Shown: positions 33,414 through 42,102, counted from the stretch's first letter. The stretch: 64,000 nucleotides of DNA from Paenibacillus mendelii (GCF_024498075.1 NZ_JANHOF010000004.1:372001-436000), one strand, 5' to 3'. Numbers and translations: made by a program. The notes: generated by a model from the sequence alone, not told the origin.

Positions 33414-34790
33414 TTATTTCAATCTTGGTGTTTTCTTGCTATGATCGCTGTTAAATTGAAAATGATAAAATATTAAAATTCCGATCTGCACGACTACGAG
33501 TAAAGCGTAAATATTGCTGTATACGAACGAGCCCGGGGAGGTGTTCATGGGGTTCCAGCGATACCCGGAGCCTTGGTCAACTATTTTACTATAGATACCT
33601 GTCGAGACCGCCCCGGCAAGGAAGTTCAACATCGTCAAAAGTCCCATCCCTACTCCGGTTTGTTCCTTCGGCAGTGTCCTGGAAATCGAATTGGACAACG
33701 CGATTTGCATAAACATTTGGCCTACGGTTCCAAATATCAGAAAGAAAGCGATGAATGCCGGTGAGCTGCCGGCAAAGGATGAGAATAATGCAAAGCAAAT
33801 CAACAGCAGCACGAATGCAATGTAGAAAAGAGTTGAATTCCCTCTCTTATCCGCCAGTCTTCCGCCCTTTCTTCCCAATATCGCCGATGTGACTGCAGCA
33901 GGAACCATCACGGCACCGATCCAACCCGGGGACAGCCCGTTGACATCAGCTAATAATTGCGGCGTTAGAAAAGGAAGCGAGTACCCGGCACTCATGATGA
34001 ATACGGCCATTATCAGTCCGAGAGAATAATTGTGATTGCGGAACAGCCGCGGTTGAACGAATGGCTCCGCCGCCGAGTGAATTCGGACGATGAATAGAAG
34101 AAAGAAAATCAGGCTGCCTGCAGCAAGGATCCATCCTCCTTGCGTTACGGCCAGAAGAAGCAGTGCAACGGTACCGGCCAGAAGTCCGCCGCCAATCCAG
34201 TCGATCCCCCCTGCTCGGGTCTGTTCGTCACGTAAATATTTGCGGTAGAAGGGCACCGTGATCAATAGGAACAATGGCATACAGAACAACCATCGCCAAT
34301 GGACGACACTCACAATCAATGCAGAAATGACAGGCCCGATAGCATTGCCAAGCGCCAGGCCGGTAGCCGATATTCCGAGCGCGCGTCCGCGCCGCTCTGC
34401 CGGGAAATAACGAACGGGAATGATCATCGCGATTGCGGGAATTACTGCAGCCCCGGATGCCTGCAGGATTCTGCCGAGCAGAACCATCCAATACGCTTCC
34501 GCAGCCAGCCCCGCCACCGAGCCTAGGAATAACAGGATCAGACCGAACGTAATTAAGTTTTTGAGCTTATAGGTGTCAGCGAGCTTCCCGTAAACGACCG
34601 ACCCGATCGCGTATACCAGCGTATAAACCGCAAAGACCCAGCTTACCTGCGCCAAGGAAAGTTGGAACTCCTCTTTGATCTTCGGCAACACGATATTAAA
34701 CATCGTAGCGTTCATTACCGAAATAACCAATGTAAAGGCAAGAATTCGAATTAATTTGTCACCCGCTTGCTGCTGCACTTCAGATTCCAT
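33414..34790 (-). CDS. MFS drug exporter, TetL/TetK-like (DHA2, 14 spans)
   Basis: 458 residues, about 14 membrane spans. Motif A-like GKLADTYKLKNL, LLGRILQASGAAVIPAIAM and the motif C-like GNAIGPVISALI place it among drug/H+ antiporters, closest in pattern to tetracycline exporters of Bacillota. Resistance to a given drug cannot be claimed. It is divergent from a LysR regulator at 34907 that probably controls it. Confidence 0.87.
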   Translation of the reverse strand: MESEVQQQAGDKLIRILAFTLVISVMNATMFNIVLPKIKEEFQLSLAQVSWVFAVYTLVYAIGSVVYGKLADTYKLKNLITFGLILLFLGSVAGLAAEAYWMVLLGRILQASGAAVIPAIAMIIPVRYFPAERRGRALGISATGLALGNAIGPVISALIVSVVHWRWLFCMPLFLLITVPFYRKYLRDEQTRAGGIDWIGGGLLAGTVALLLLAVTQGGWILAAGSLIFFLLFIVRIHSAAEPFVQPRLFRNHNYSLGLIMAVFIMSAGYSLPFLTPQLLADVNGLSPGWIGAVMVPAAVTSAILGRKGGRLADKRGNSTLFYIAFVLLLICFALFSSFAGSSPAFIAFFLIFGTVGQMFMQIALSNSISRTLPKEQTGVGMGLLTMLNFLAGAVSTGIYSKIVDQGSGYRWNPMNTSPGSFVYSNIYALLVVVQIGILIFYHFQFNSDHSKKTPRLK

Positions 34791-34866
34791 ATCATAACCC
34801 CTTTCATCCTGTCAGGGATTATTTTATAATGCGTATTAAATAATGAAAAATATATATTATGATATG

Positions 34867-34892
34867 CATTCATATCTTTGAGTATATGAATG
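34867..34892. promoter_or_regulatory. Inverted repeat between the MFS and LysR genes
   Basis: CATTCATAT-N8-ATATGAATG is a perfect 9-bp inverted repeat ending 15 bases before the LysR start codon and within 80 bases of the divergent MFS gene. It suits a LysR-type binding site with autoregulation. Confidence 0.5.
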
Positions 34893-34906
34893 AAAGGATG
34901 AAGACG

Positions 34907-35797
34907 ATGGAGCTTCTGCAATTGCATTACTTTAGAACGGTTGCCAGACTGGAGCATATGACGAAGGCCGCTGAAGAGCTTCATATCGCGCAGCCTGCTC
35001 TTAGCAAGACGATTGCCAGGCTGGAGGAAGATCTGGGTGTTCCGTTATTTGACCGCCAGAGCAGAAAAATCCGTCTCAATACGTTCGGGAAAGCATTTCT
35101 TGGCAAAGTGGAAACCGCATTAACGGTGCTGGATGAAGGCCGGAGAGAAGTGGCCGATCTCGCAGGAATGAAACGCGGGAGTATCGCGATCGCAACGACT
35201 ACTTTGAATCGCTTATCCAAAGCACTCGGTGCCTTTCGCTTGATGTATCCGGAAATACGCTTTCGCATTATACAGATCGCCCCTGCTTCAATGGAAGACA
35301 TGGTCCAACTATTGGAGAAAGGGGAAGTCGATTTATGCTTTGGCGCAGCTAGTATGGACAGACCGGGGATCCGTGAGATGCCTGTACTCCATTCGGAGGT
35401 TTTCCTTGCGGTACCTCCAGGACACCCGATGGAGAATCGAGGCTGTATATCCTTGCATGAAGCAGCCGATGAACCGTTTATCGAGTATAAAGAAGGGCAT
35501 CCCTTTCGAAAAATGAATGAGGAGCTTTGCCAGGCTGCGGGGATAAAGCGTCTTATCGCCTGTGAGGTTGAAGACCCTGCCGCGTTATCAAGCCTTGTTC
35601 AAGCCGGACTAGGTGTTGCTTTTGTCCCGGCATGCAAGGGCGATGAGGAGCCGTTGTATACGCATCTGCAAATTGATCAACCCGATTGTCATCGCGACTT
35701 CATGATCTCGTGGCTTGAGAAACGCTATATCTCCTTGGCTGCACGCGAGTTTCAGCGCTTTCTTGTCCACTACTTCTCCGAACTGCAAAAAACCTAG
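34907..35797 (+). CDS. LysR family transcriptional regulator
   Basis: 296 residues from the ATG at 34907 (AAAGGATG upstream). The N-terminal helix-turn-helix LEHMTKAAEELHIAQPALSKTIARLEEDLGVPLFDR is typical, and the periplasmic-binding-protein-like effector domain follows (GSIAIATTTLNRL ... FVPACKG). It is divergent from the TetL-like exporter gene, which it likely regulates. Effector unknown. Confidence 0.92.
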   Translation: MELLQLHYFRTVARLEHMTKAAEELHIAQPALSKTIARLEEDLGVPLFDRQSRKIRLNTFGKAFLGKVETALTVLDEGRREVADLAGMKRGSIAIATTTLNRLSKALGAFRLMYPEIRFRIIQIAPASMEDMVQLLEKGEVDLCFGAASMDRPGIREMPVLHSEVFLAVPPGHPMENRGCISLHEAADEPFIEYKEGHPFRKMNEELCQAAGIKRLIACEVEDPAALSSLVQAGLGVAFVPACKGDEEPLYTHLQIDQPDCHRDFMISWLEKRYISLAAREFQRFLVHYFSELQKT

Positions 35798-35837
35798 ATA
35801 AGGGAACAAAAATTGGACAATAGACAGGTCTGCATTA

Positions 35838-35870
35838 CAAAGAGCATTAACGGGTCGTTAATGCTCTTTG
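35838..35870. terminator. Strong hairpin between convergent LysR and thioredoxin-like genes
   Basis: CAAAGAGCATTAACG and its exact reverse complement form a 15-bp stem with a 3-base GGT loop. No long T run follows, but the place between converging genes fits a bidirectional transcription block. Confidence 0.7.
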
Positions 35871-35901
35871 CAGCGGCAGAATACTTGCCATAGATTCCTA
35901 G

Positions 35902-36150
35902 CTAATCTAATAATGCTGACTTAGCTCTTGTCAACCTTTCAACATCAATGATTCTGCCGTTAATCGTTACGGCTGGAAGAGCTGTTATACCGTATGCACC
36001 CGCTTTGTCCTGTCCGCCGGCCGTGCTGCTTCCTTCATTCATGTTATAAACAATGACTTCACATTTGGAACAAGCTAACGCCTTGACCTCATCGACGACT
36101 CTACGACTTTCTGGACTGCTGTCCGCAAATATTTCAATGGTTGCGCTCAT
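35902..36150 (-). CDS. Small thioredoxin-like protein with a CxxC in an unusual place
   Basis: 82 residues from the ATG at 36150 (GGAGGGAAGGG upstream). It keeps thioredoxin-fold marks MSATIEIFADSSPE, YGITALPAVTINGR (cis-Pro loop) and a C-terminal helix. The only cysteines, Cys27 and Cys30 (ACSKCEV), lie at the end of the first helix rather than after the first strand. Similar small proteins in Bacillota lie beside metal-responsive regulators. Its promoter is a MerR type, matching the merR gene's own promoter 3 kb away. Confidence 0.75.
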   Translation of the reverse strand: MSATIEIFADSSPESRRVVDEVKALACSKCEVIVYNMNEGSSTAGGQDKAGAYGITALPAVTINGRIIDVERLTRAKSALLD

Positions 36151-36196
36151 ATAAACCCTTCCCTCCAATACGTGATTGATTATCCTCCACCGATAC

Positions 36197-36228
36197 AGTA
36201 TAAAGGCTCTACCTTGGTACAGAGTCAA
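36197..36228 (-). promoter_or_regulatory. MerR-type promoter of the thioredoxin-like gene
   Basis: On the minus strand -35 TTGACT (36228-36223), a 20-base spacer, then -10 TATACT (36202-36197). The spacer contains TACCAAGGTA with partial outer symmetry. Aligned to the merR promoter it shares TTGAC-CT-TACC-AGGTA-AG-TT, so the same regulator probably acts at both. Confidence 0.78.
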
Positions 36229-36273
36229 TGACGAATTTTCAAGAAAAGTGCTGTGTTTGCAGTATCAAACACC

Positions 36274-37674
36274 TTAACTTTTCGAGGGCTGAACCAATCG
36301 CGCATTACCGATGAACAGGCTGATGATCCAACCAATACCGGCAAACACGGCGCCTAATAGAAAGATTTGAGTCAGCGTATGGCTTAATAGTGCTTTATCC
36401 ACGGTTATTCCCGTCTCCAATTGATGGATTAGCAGGCTTCCGAGCACACTGACCCCGATCGTTCCGCCAATGGAACGGAAGAATTGGGACGACGATGTGG
36501 CGACGCCACGATGATGCCATTCCACTGAATTCACGGCGGCCATCCCCAGCGTCGGATATACCGCCCCCATTCCAAGTCCTGTAATGACCATGTATGCGAT
36601 AACCTGCGTCTTCGTCGTATCGATGCTCATCTGAGCCAGCAGGATAAGTCCCGTGATCATCAGCAGCAGGCTCCCCGTCAGAATCGCTCTATAGGTGAAT
36701 CGATTCATGAACCGTCCGCTCATCGTAGAGGTTACCGCCGTAGACAGCATAAGCGGAGTCAAGATGTAACCGGCGATGGATGCGCTTACCCCAATTACCT
36801 CCTGGACATAGAGCGGAATATAAGTGATTGCACCGAACATGGCCGCACTCATAAAGAAGCCGGTTAAATGACTGCATGTAATCGTACGCCGCCGAAACAG
36901 ATGAAGGGGGAGGATCGGATCCTTTGCCACCGTTTCCACAAATATAAACACACCGGCAAGAATAATCCCTGCGGCAAGCAAGCCTATTATCGGAGCAGAA
37001 CTCCATGCATAGCTTGTGCCGCCCATAACGAGACCCAGCAGCAGGAAGACGCTGGCACCGGTTAAGGTCACCGCTCCGAGCCAATCTATGCTGCGCTTCG
37101 CATCGTTCCTCTTATTTTCTCTCAGCCCAATCGCTATCATGATCACCGCGACCATGCCAATTGGCAGGTTGATGAGAAAGATCCAGCTCCACTGTCCATA
37201 ATCCGTCAGAATCCCGCCGATCATCGGTCCTAGAATACTGGAGATGGCGAATACGGTGCTGAATAGTCCCATAAATCTTCCCCTTCGTTCGGGCGGGAAG
37301 ACATCCGCCACAATGGTGAAGGCAATCGGCATAAGAGCGCCTGCCCCTAGACCTTGAATCCCCCTGAATGCGATAAGCTCCACCATCGTTGCGGCAATTC
37401 CGCATAGAAACGAGCCTGCGAGAAACAACGATAATCCACATAAATACACGCTTCGCCGCCCATATAAATCGGCCAGTTTCCCATAGATGGGCATTGTCGC
37501 GGTGGAGGCCAGCATATAGACCGCAAACACCCAGCTGTAGAGGGAGCCTCCTCCAAGCTCTTTGACAATGGTGGGCATGGCAGTGGACACGATGGTCTGA
37601 TCCAATGACGACAAGATCAATCCCATCAACAGCCCCGTTGTAACAAATCCTGTTTTTGTTGATTTACCCGGCAT
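36274..37674 (-). CDS. MFS multidrug exporter, EmrB/QacA (DHA2) family
   Basis: 466 residues, about 14 spans. LSSLDQTIVSTAMPTIV (motif D1), GKLADLYGRRSVYL (motif A) and SSILGPMIGGILTDYGQWSWIFLINLPIG (motif C plus WRWIFLINLP block) are textbook for this family. It exports hydrophobic or cationic toxicants using the proton gradient. It is divergent from a TetR regulator. Confidence 0.92.
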   Translation of the reverse strand: MPGKSTKTGFVTTGLLMGLILSSLDQTIVSTAMPTIVKELGGGSLYSWVFAVYMLASTATMPIYGKLADLYGRRSVYLCGLSLFLAGSFLCGIAATMVELIAFRGIQGLGAGALMPIAFTIVADVFPPERRGRFMGLFSTVFAISSILGPMIGGILTDYGQWSWIFLINLPIGMVAVIMIAIGLRENKRNDAKRSIDWLGAVTLTGASVFLLLGLVMGGTSYAWSSAPIIGLLAAGIILAGVFIFVETVAKDPILPLHLFRRRTITCSHLTGFFMSAAMFGAITYIPLYVQEVIGVSASIAGYILTPLMLSTAVTSTMSGRFMNRFTYRAILTGSLLLMITGLILLAQMSIDTTKTQVIAYMVITGLGMGAVYPTLGMAAVNSVEWHHRGVATSSSQFFRSIGGTIGVSVLGSLLIHQLETGITVDKALLSHTLTQIFLLGAVFAGIGWIISLFIGNARLVQPSKS

Positions 37675-37785
37675 TTCCGATCACTTCTCCCCGACCTTTA
37701 TTCGACAAAGTGTTGCAAATGCAATTCTGTGTAGATTACAATAAAGGGTATGGAGAAGCTGATCAACCGTCAATTTCGCAATAGA

Positions 37786-37801
37786 TGTCGCGTATGCGAC
37801 A
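37786..37801. promoter_or_regulatory. Candidate TetR operator
   Basis: TGTCGC-GTAT-GCGACA is a perfect 6-bp inverted repeat in the 179-base region between the divergent exporter and TetR genes. TTCGACAAAG also occurs twice there as a direct repeat (37701-37710 and 37835-37844). Confidence 0.45.
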
Positions 37802-37853
37802 ATTCCCGGAGCCGTGTTGTCTTCGGTATACTTGTTCGACAAAGGAGCCGCTA

Positions 37854-38462
37854 ATGTTTGCATCCAATAAACCGATTGATCCCCGCATCAAACGAACGCT
37901 GCTTCTGATCAGGGATGCATTGATTTCATTAATGGAGGAGAAGGGCTTCGATCATGTTTCCGTTCGCGATCTTACCGCGCGGGCACAAATTAACCGTGCG
38001 ACCTTCTACCTCCATTACCAGGATAAATATGATCTCCTGGACAAAGTCGTGAACGAAATGCTGGAGGAGTTTTCAACCACGATTCAGCTGCCGCCTGCAT
38101 TCGAAGCCGAAGATTTCTGCTTGGATTCCGATATGCCGCCGCCCTCGTTCATTCACCAGCTTGAGCATATCGCGTCCAATGCCGCATTTTACAAAGTCAT
38201 GCTTGGAGCAAACGGGTTGCCCGGCTTTGCAGGACGTATGGAACAAGCGCTTCGCGATGCCTTGTATCATCGATCTTCCCTCGCCCAGCCTCACGATGTT
38301 CAGCTGAAGGTCCCCCGCGAAATGATTATCCGTTACGCGACTTCTGCGCATCTCGGTCTCATTATGCATTGGCTCGAGCATGATATTTCCTATACGCCCA
38401 AGTATATGGCCACACAGCTGAAGCGTCTGCATATGCTAGGTCCAACGAATCTGTATAAATGA
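37854..38462 (+). CDS. TetR family transcriptional regulator
   Basis: 202 residues from the ATG at 37854 (AAAGGAG 7 bases upstream). The N-terminal three-helix domain (IRDALISLMEEKGFDHVSVRDLTARAQINRATFYLHYQDKYDL) is typical, and the helical ligand domain resembles the YfiR/DhaS-type C-terminal domain (HLGLIMHWLEHD). Probably represses the divergent EmrB-like exporter and itself. Confidence 0.92.
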   Translation: MFASNKPIDPRIKRTLLLIRDALISLMEEKGFDHVSVRDLTARAQINRATFYLHYQDKYDLLDKVVNEMLEEFSTTIQLPPAFEAEDFCLDSDMPPPSFIHQLEHIASNAAFYKVMLGANGLPGFAGRMEQALRDALYHRSSLAQPHDVQLKVPREMIIRYATSAHLGLIMHWLEHDISYTPKYMATQLKRLHMLGPTNLYK

Positions 38463-38735
38463 GTCTATGCTGCGCTAATTATCCCTTGTACCGTACTCAA
38501 GTACAGAGGATGAGCTTGAGATCGGTATCCTTGAATATTACGCCCTAATTAAACCCATGCTGGTGGTAGCCATCCTTGAACTCGTGTATTCGCAATCCCG
38601 CTTTATTCCATCAGGTGCCTAAGGAACCATTCGTGTGTCTTGCTGTTTCCTTGAGAGTGCGTTACACTAATTCTTTCGAATGGTATTAGATGAGCCATTA
38701 AAATCCATAGACTAAAGAGCGCGCAGGTGACCAAT
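38463..38735. other. Intergenic region with a MerR-like orphan palindrome
   Basis: 273 bases. GTACT-CA-AGTAC lies inside CCTTGTACCG...CAGAGG at 38485-38509, somewhat like a MerR-family operator core, but no partner gene follows. The rest looks like eroded sequence without a gene I can support. Confidence 0.35.
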
Positions 38736-39110
38736 ATGATTGAAATAAAGATATCCAAGCTAAGTAGCGGCGAATTCAACAGAGGGGTATTCGCATCACG
38801 CGACATTTCTAAAGGCGAGCTCATACACGAAGCGCCTGTCATTCCTTATCCCAATGAGGAACATGAATTCATCGAGAAAACAATCCTTGCCGATTACGTG
38901 TATGAATATGGCGCTAACCATACGGCCATCCTCTTAGGGTATGGCAGTTTGTTTAACCATTCCTATACACCGAATGCCACGTATGAAATTAACTTCGCTA
39001 ATCATACCTTCGATTTCTTTGCTTACACCGATATTAAGGCCGGCGAGGAAATACTCATCAACTACAATGGCGAAGTCGATTGCGATGATCCGCTATGGTT
39101 TAACGAATAA
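38736..39110 (+). CDS. SET-domain protein (small lysine-methyltransferase-like)
   Basis: 124 residues from the ATG at 38736, which has AGGTGA 6 bases upstream; the GTG at 38727 overlaps that site. SET motifs are present: NRGVFASRDISKGELI, LFNHSYTPNATY (the NHS/x-P-N motif binding SAM) and GEEILINYNG (catalytic Tyr). It is a free-standing SET domain without a pre-SET zinc region. Bacterial versions methylate protein lysines, targets mostly unknown. Confidence 0.87.
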   Translation: MIEIKISKLSSGEFNRGVFASRDISKGELIHEAPVIPYPNEEHEFIEKTILADYVYEYGANHTAILLGYGSLFNHSYTPNATYEINFANHTFDFFAYTDIKAGEEILINYNGEVDCDDPLWFNE

Positions 39111-39118
39111 GATTTGAA

Positions 39119-39157
39119 CGCTCCTTCATCGGGTTATGATGACCCGATAAGGAGTGC
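39119..39157. terminator. Hairpin between the convergent SET and DUF6220 genes
   Basis: CTCCTTCATCGGGT pairs with ACCCGATAAGGAG around TATGATG. There is a short C run but no T run. It lies just after the SET gene stop. Confidence 0.55.
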
Positions 39158-39201
39158 TCCCCCCCTCTGCATAATCATAGCAAGCTCCGCGCATTCACCA
39201 T

Positions 39202-39606
39202 TTATCCTTGGCTTCCTTCTCTTACGAATACAACCCCTCCCGCACGTTTGACCACATATAGAGACAGCACGATCAACACGAGGGCCATAACCGGATGGAG
39301 CGCACCTGCCCCAGGCAGATTGGCCGTGAAATACTGGAAGTATATAAGCCCAAATTGAGCAAGACACAGCCAGCCTGTCCCTATGGGGAGTTTACCGAGA
39401 TGGGCAAATACAATCATAAGCAGCGGTATAAATTCAAATATATGAACAAAATTGACATGTGTTCTCCAGCGGCTCGGATCATCGAAGATTGCCATTCCCG
39501 CAAGGTAGGTTTGAACTACGATACATGCGATCAATCCCCATGCCAGAATTAGAAAAATCCATCTAAATCCCCGAATACGACTGCTGAGCTGTCTAGCCTC
39601 TACCAT
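39202..39606 (-). CDS. DUF6220-type four-span membrane protein
   Basis: 134 residues with four hydrophobic segments (about 14-38, 48-68, 76-94 and 98-118). CIVVQTYLAGMAIF, then a His in THVNFVHIFEFIPLL, and further small and His residues fit the DUF6220 pattern. Function is not known. Single gene on the minus strand. Confidence 0.72.
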   Translation of the reverse strand: MVEARQLSSRIRGFRWIFLILAWGLIACIVVQTYLAGMAIFDDPSRWRTHVNFVHIFEFIPLLMIVFAHLGKLPIGTGWLCLAQFGLIYFQYFTANLPGAGALHPVMALVLIVLSLYVVKRAGGVVFVREGSQG

Positions 39607-39761
39607 GTGTCTATCCCCATCCTTTTATTTTTTTCGAACCCAAATAATTTCTGCAGCTGTACAATAGTACCACCCCCATGTTGTGAACTTATGACGGACC
39701 TATTCGGTTTCTATGAAATATCCATATTCACGAAGTGAAGTCGGTTGGAAGCAGACCGAGG

Positions 39762-40666
39762 ATGACACATCTTCCCCCCGATTATCCTCATATCCGTCGT
39801 ACCGTTATTGCTTGGTTTCTCAAGTTTTCTATTACCGCAATCCGAACTGCCCGTTGCCTCTGCAGACACTCAGCTAAGCGTCGTCAGTTACAATCTCCGT
39901 TACGCCTACAATGCAAACGACACCTCGTATAACGGTATTTCCCCGGTAACCCGCCGGGATCATGTCGTATCCTATCTGACTTCAACCTCCCCGATATGTT
40001 ACAGCCAAAGGCTGGTCCGTTCATGGCTCAGGCATCACCAAATTTGAATGGACTTTGGATAACGGATCATGGGCCACGTTGACGAGTGCGCTGCGTCCGG
40101 ATGTTACCGCAGCTACGCCTGCTTATACGGCCGCTAACAATATCGTCAATAGTTTTACAGGCAGCATCGATGCTTCCACGTGGCCTGTAGGCAATCATAC
40201 GCTCACGATTAGAGGTACAACGAAGACAGGAGCGACGTATACGGTCGGCATCATAACCGTCGTCATCGCCAATCCCGCAGCCTCCACTTCGTATTTGAAT
40301 ACAATGGATTTTCCATTCAGCACACCTCCAACCGGGAATCAGACCGTAACGGGAACGATCATGTGCACGTATGGAAGCACGGCGCCTATCAATGCTCAAG
40401 GCTGGTCCGTTCATGGGTTGGGCGTCACGAGGTATGATTGGAATTTGGATAACGGATCCTGGGGAGCCCTGACAGGCGCTTTACGTCCGGATGTCACAGC
40501 TGCTACACCTGCATACAATGGGGCGAACAACCTCGTGAATTCCTTTACAGGCAGTATTAACCCTTCGACCTGGCCAATAGGAACTCACAGTTTAGTTATT
40601 CGAGGCACTACGAAAACCGGATCGACGTATACAGTCGGCATCATCACGATTAATATCATCAATTAG
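39762..40666 (+). pseudogene. Broken secreted EEP/Ig-like repeat protein
   Basis: A signal-like stretch (IILISVVPLLLGFSSFLLP ... VASADTQ) and the beginning of an EEP domain (LSVVSYNLRYAYNANDTS) run in frame 1 to about 39980. The rest of the EEP domain (over 200 residues) is missing. Frame 2 then resumes in an Ig-like repeat (KGWSVHGSGITKFEWTLDNG) and one complete second copy (NAQGWSVHGLGVTRYDWNLD ...) to the stop at 40666. The start also seems out of frame near a run of six C. The EEP-plus-repeat design suggests a secreted nuclease or lipase before decay. Confidence 0.78.
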
Positions 40667-40748
40667 CATACATTTGATTATTCTTGGTCTAATGATACAA
40701 TATGGAAATAGTAAGGTTGTCCATATTAACCGACGAGGAGTGAAGATA

Positions 40749-41177
40749 ATGGCTGTTGATGTATACCTAAATTTCAATGGAAATTGTCGTGATGCTGTCG
40801 AGTTCTACGCACAGGTTTTTGATACTGAAGCAACACATATGACGACATTCGGGGAAGCCCCGCCTAACCCGGATTATCAGCTCCCAGAGGAAGTCAAGCA
40901 TTTAATTATGCATACCCGGCTTAATATTCTAGGCAGCAATGTCATGTTCAGCGATGTCTTTCCTGAGATGCCATTTATTGAAGGGAATAACATCAGTCTG
41001 GCGATCGTTCATAATGATCTGGAAGATATCAAGAAATTGTTCCATAAACTTCAAGAAGGGGGCAAAGTAGTCATGGAGCTTCAGGAAACCTTCTGGAGCA
41101 AGGGCTACGGGAGCCTCGAAGATAAATTCGGCATTCAATGGCAGTTTAATTATGACGATGGAGAACAGTTCATGTAG
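40749..41177 (+). CDS. VOC family (glyoxalase/PhnB-like) protein
   Basis: 142 residues from the ATG at 40749 (GAGGAG upstream). DVYLNFNGNCRDAVEFYAQVFDTEATHM and KFGIQWQFNYD match the PhnB-like branch of the vicinal oxygen chelate fold. The usual His/Glu metal ligands are only partly present, so enzymatic activity is uncertain. Single gene ended by a terminator. Confidence 0.85.
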   Translation: MAVDVYLNFNGNCRDAVEFYAQVFDTEATHMTTFGEAPPNPDYQLPEEVKHLIMHTRLNILGSNVMFSDVFPEMPFIEGNNISLAIVHNDLEDIKKLFHKLQEGGKVVMELQETFWSKGYGSLEDKFGIQWQFNYDDGEQFM

Positions 41178-41204
41178 TTCTATCATCTAATTATTAGCCC
41201 AATT

Positions 41205-41251
41205 AGGATATGGAACTTTTCTTGTACAGAAAAGATGCTATATCCTTTTTT
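41205..41251 (+). terminator. Terminator of the VOC gene
   Basis: AGGATAT and ATATCCT enclose an inner CTTTTC/GAAAAG stem, and TTTTTT follows. This is a strong rho-independent terminator just after the stop at 41177. Confidence 0.85.
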
Positions 41252-41499
41252 ATGATCTGATCTTATTCATGACGGAATAAGCCGCGCATTATCTCACTCC
41301 TCTTCCACTTTGCAAACTCTTTATTGAAATTATCTAACAATTCTGATATATATGGGATATGGAATTTACAGGATGTGTTACTGGCGAAAACGTGGAGAAC
41401 CACGAGGGAGCACATACCTTCATAAAGCCGTTCGCCTGGGCAAAGTATTCGGTCGCTCGACTGAATGCTTTTTTATTTTTATTAAGGGAGATGAGCCTG
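41252..41499. other. Intergenic region upstream of the PfpI/GNAT operon
   Basis: About 250 bases that should hold the promoter for the operon starting at 41500. A longer open frame runs back to 41359 in the PfpI frame, but it lacks a ribosome site and family similarity, so I leave it untranslated. Confidence 0.4.
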
Positions 41500-42102
41500 A
41501 TGGAACAGGTACGGCCGCCTAGAAATGTTGCGATTTTGATTTATGAGCAGGTTGAAGTTCTGGATTTCGCAGGACCGTTCGAAGCCTTCATTTGCGGAAG
41601 CAGCCGGGGAACCGAGTTCAATGTCTTCACAGTAGCGGAAAACAGTGACCCGATTCTTGCAGTAGGAAATTTAAGCATCAATCCATCCTATACGATCCAT
41701 AACTGCCCCAGACCGGATCTGTTAATCATCCCCGGCGGTTTCGGCTCAAGAAGAGAGATGAATAACGAGCCTCTTCTCAACTGGATTCGCATGGCTTCGA
41801 CCCAAGCTGAGCTTGTCTTATCCGTCTGCACAGGTGCCTTGATTCTAGCGAAAGCAAACCTATTGGATGGACTGCGGATAACGACAAATCGATCCGCCAT
41901 CGGCGAATTGGAGAAGGTTGCACCGGAATCGTCTTCGATCGTCAAGGATGTTCGTTATGTGGACAATGGCAAAATCATTCTATCCGCCGGCGTTTCTGCC
42001 GGTATCGATATGTCCTTGTATGTGGTGAGCAAATTATTAGGGGTAGAACGAGCGCTGGAAGCTGCCCGGATCATGGAATACGATTATTACACCGGAGAAT
42101 GA
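41500..42102 (+). CDS. DJ-1/PfpI family protein
   Basis: 200 residues from the ATG at 41500 (AAGGGAG 9 bases upstream; the ATG at 41491 is too close to it). The glutamine-amidotransferase-like fold shows VAILIYEQVEVLDFAGPFEAF, the IIPGG turn and the nucleophile elbow VLSVCTGALIL with Cys110. This subgroup resembles the amidase-like domain of AraC-type regulators and isonitrile hydratases. Its stop overlaps the next gene's region, so it forms an operon with two GNAT genes. Confidence 0.87.
   Translation: MEQVRPPRNVAILIYEQVEVLDFAGPFEAFICGSSRGTEFNVFTVAENSDPILAVGNLSINPSYTIHNCPRPDLLIIPGGFGSRREMNNEPLLNWIRMASTQAELVLSVCTGALILAKANLLDGLRITTNRSAIGELEKVAPESSSIVKDVRYVDNGKIILSAGVSAGIDMSLYVVSKLLGVERALEAARIMEYDYYTGE

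Noticed and set aside
38603..38842. 79-codon minus-strand frame
   Set aside because: It overlaps the well-supported SET gene on the opposite strand and has no family pattern of its own.
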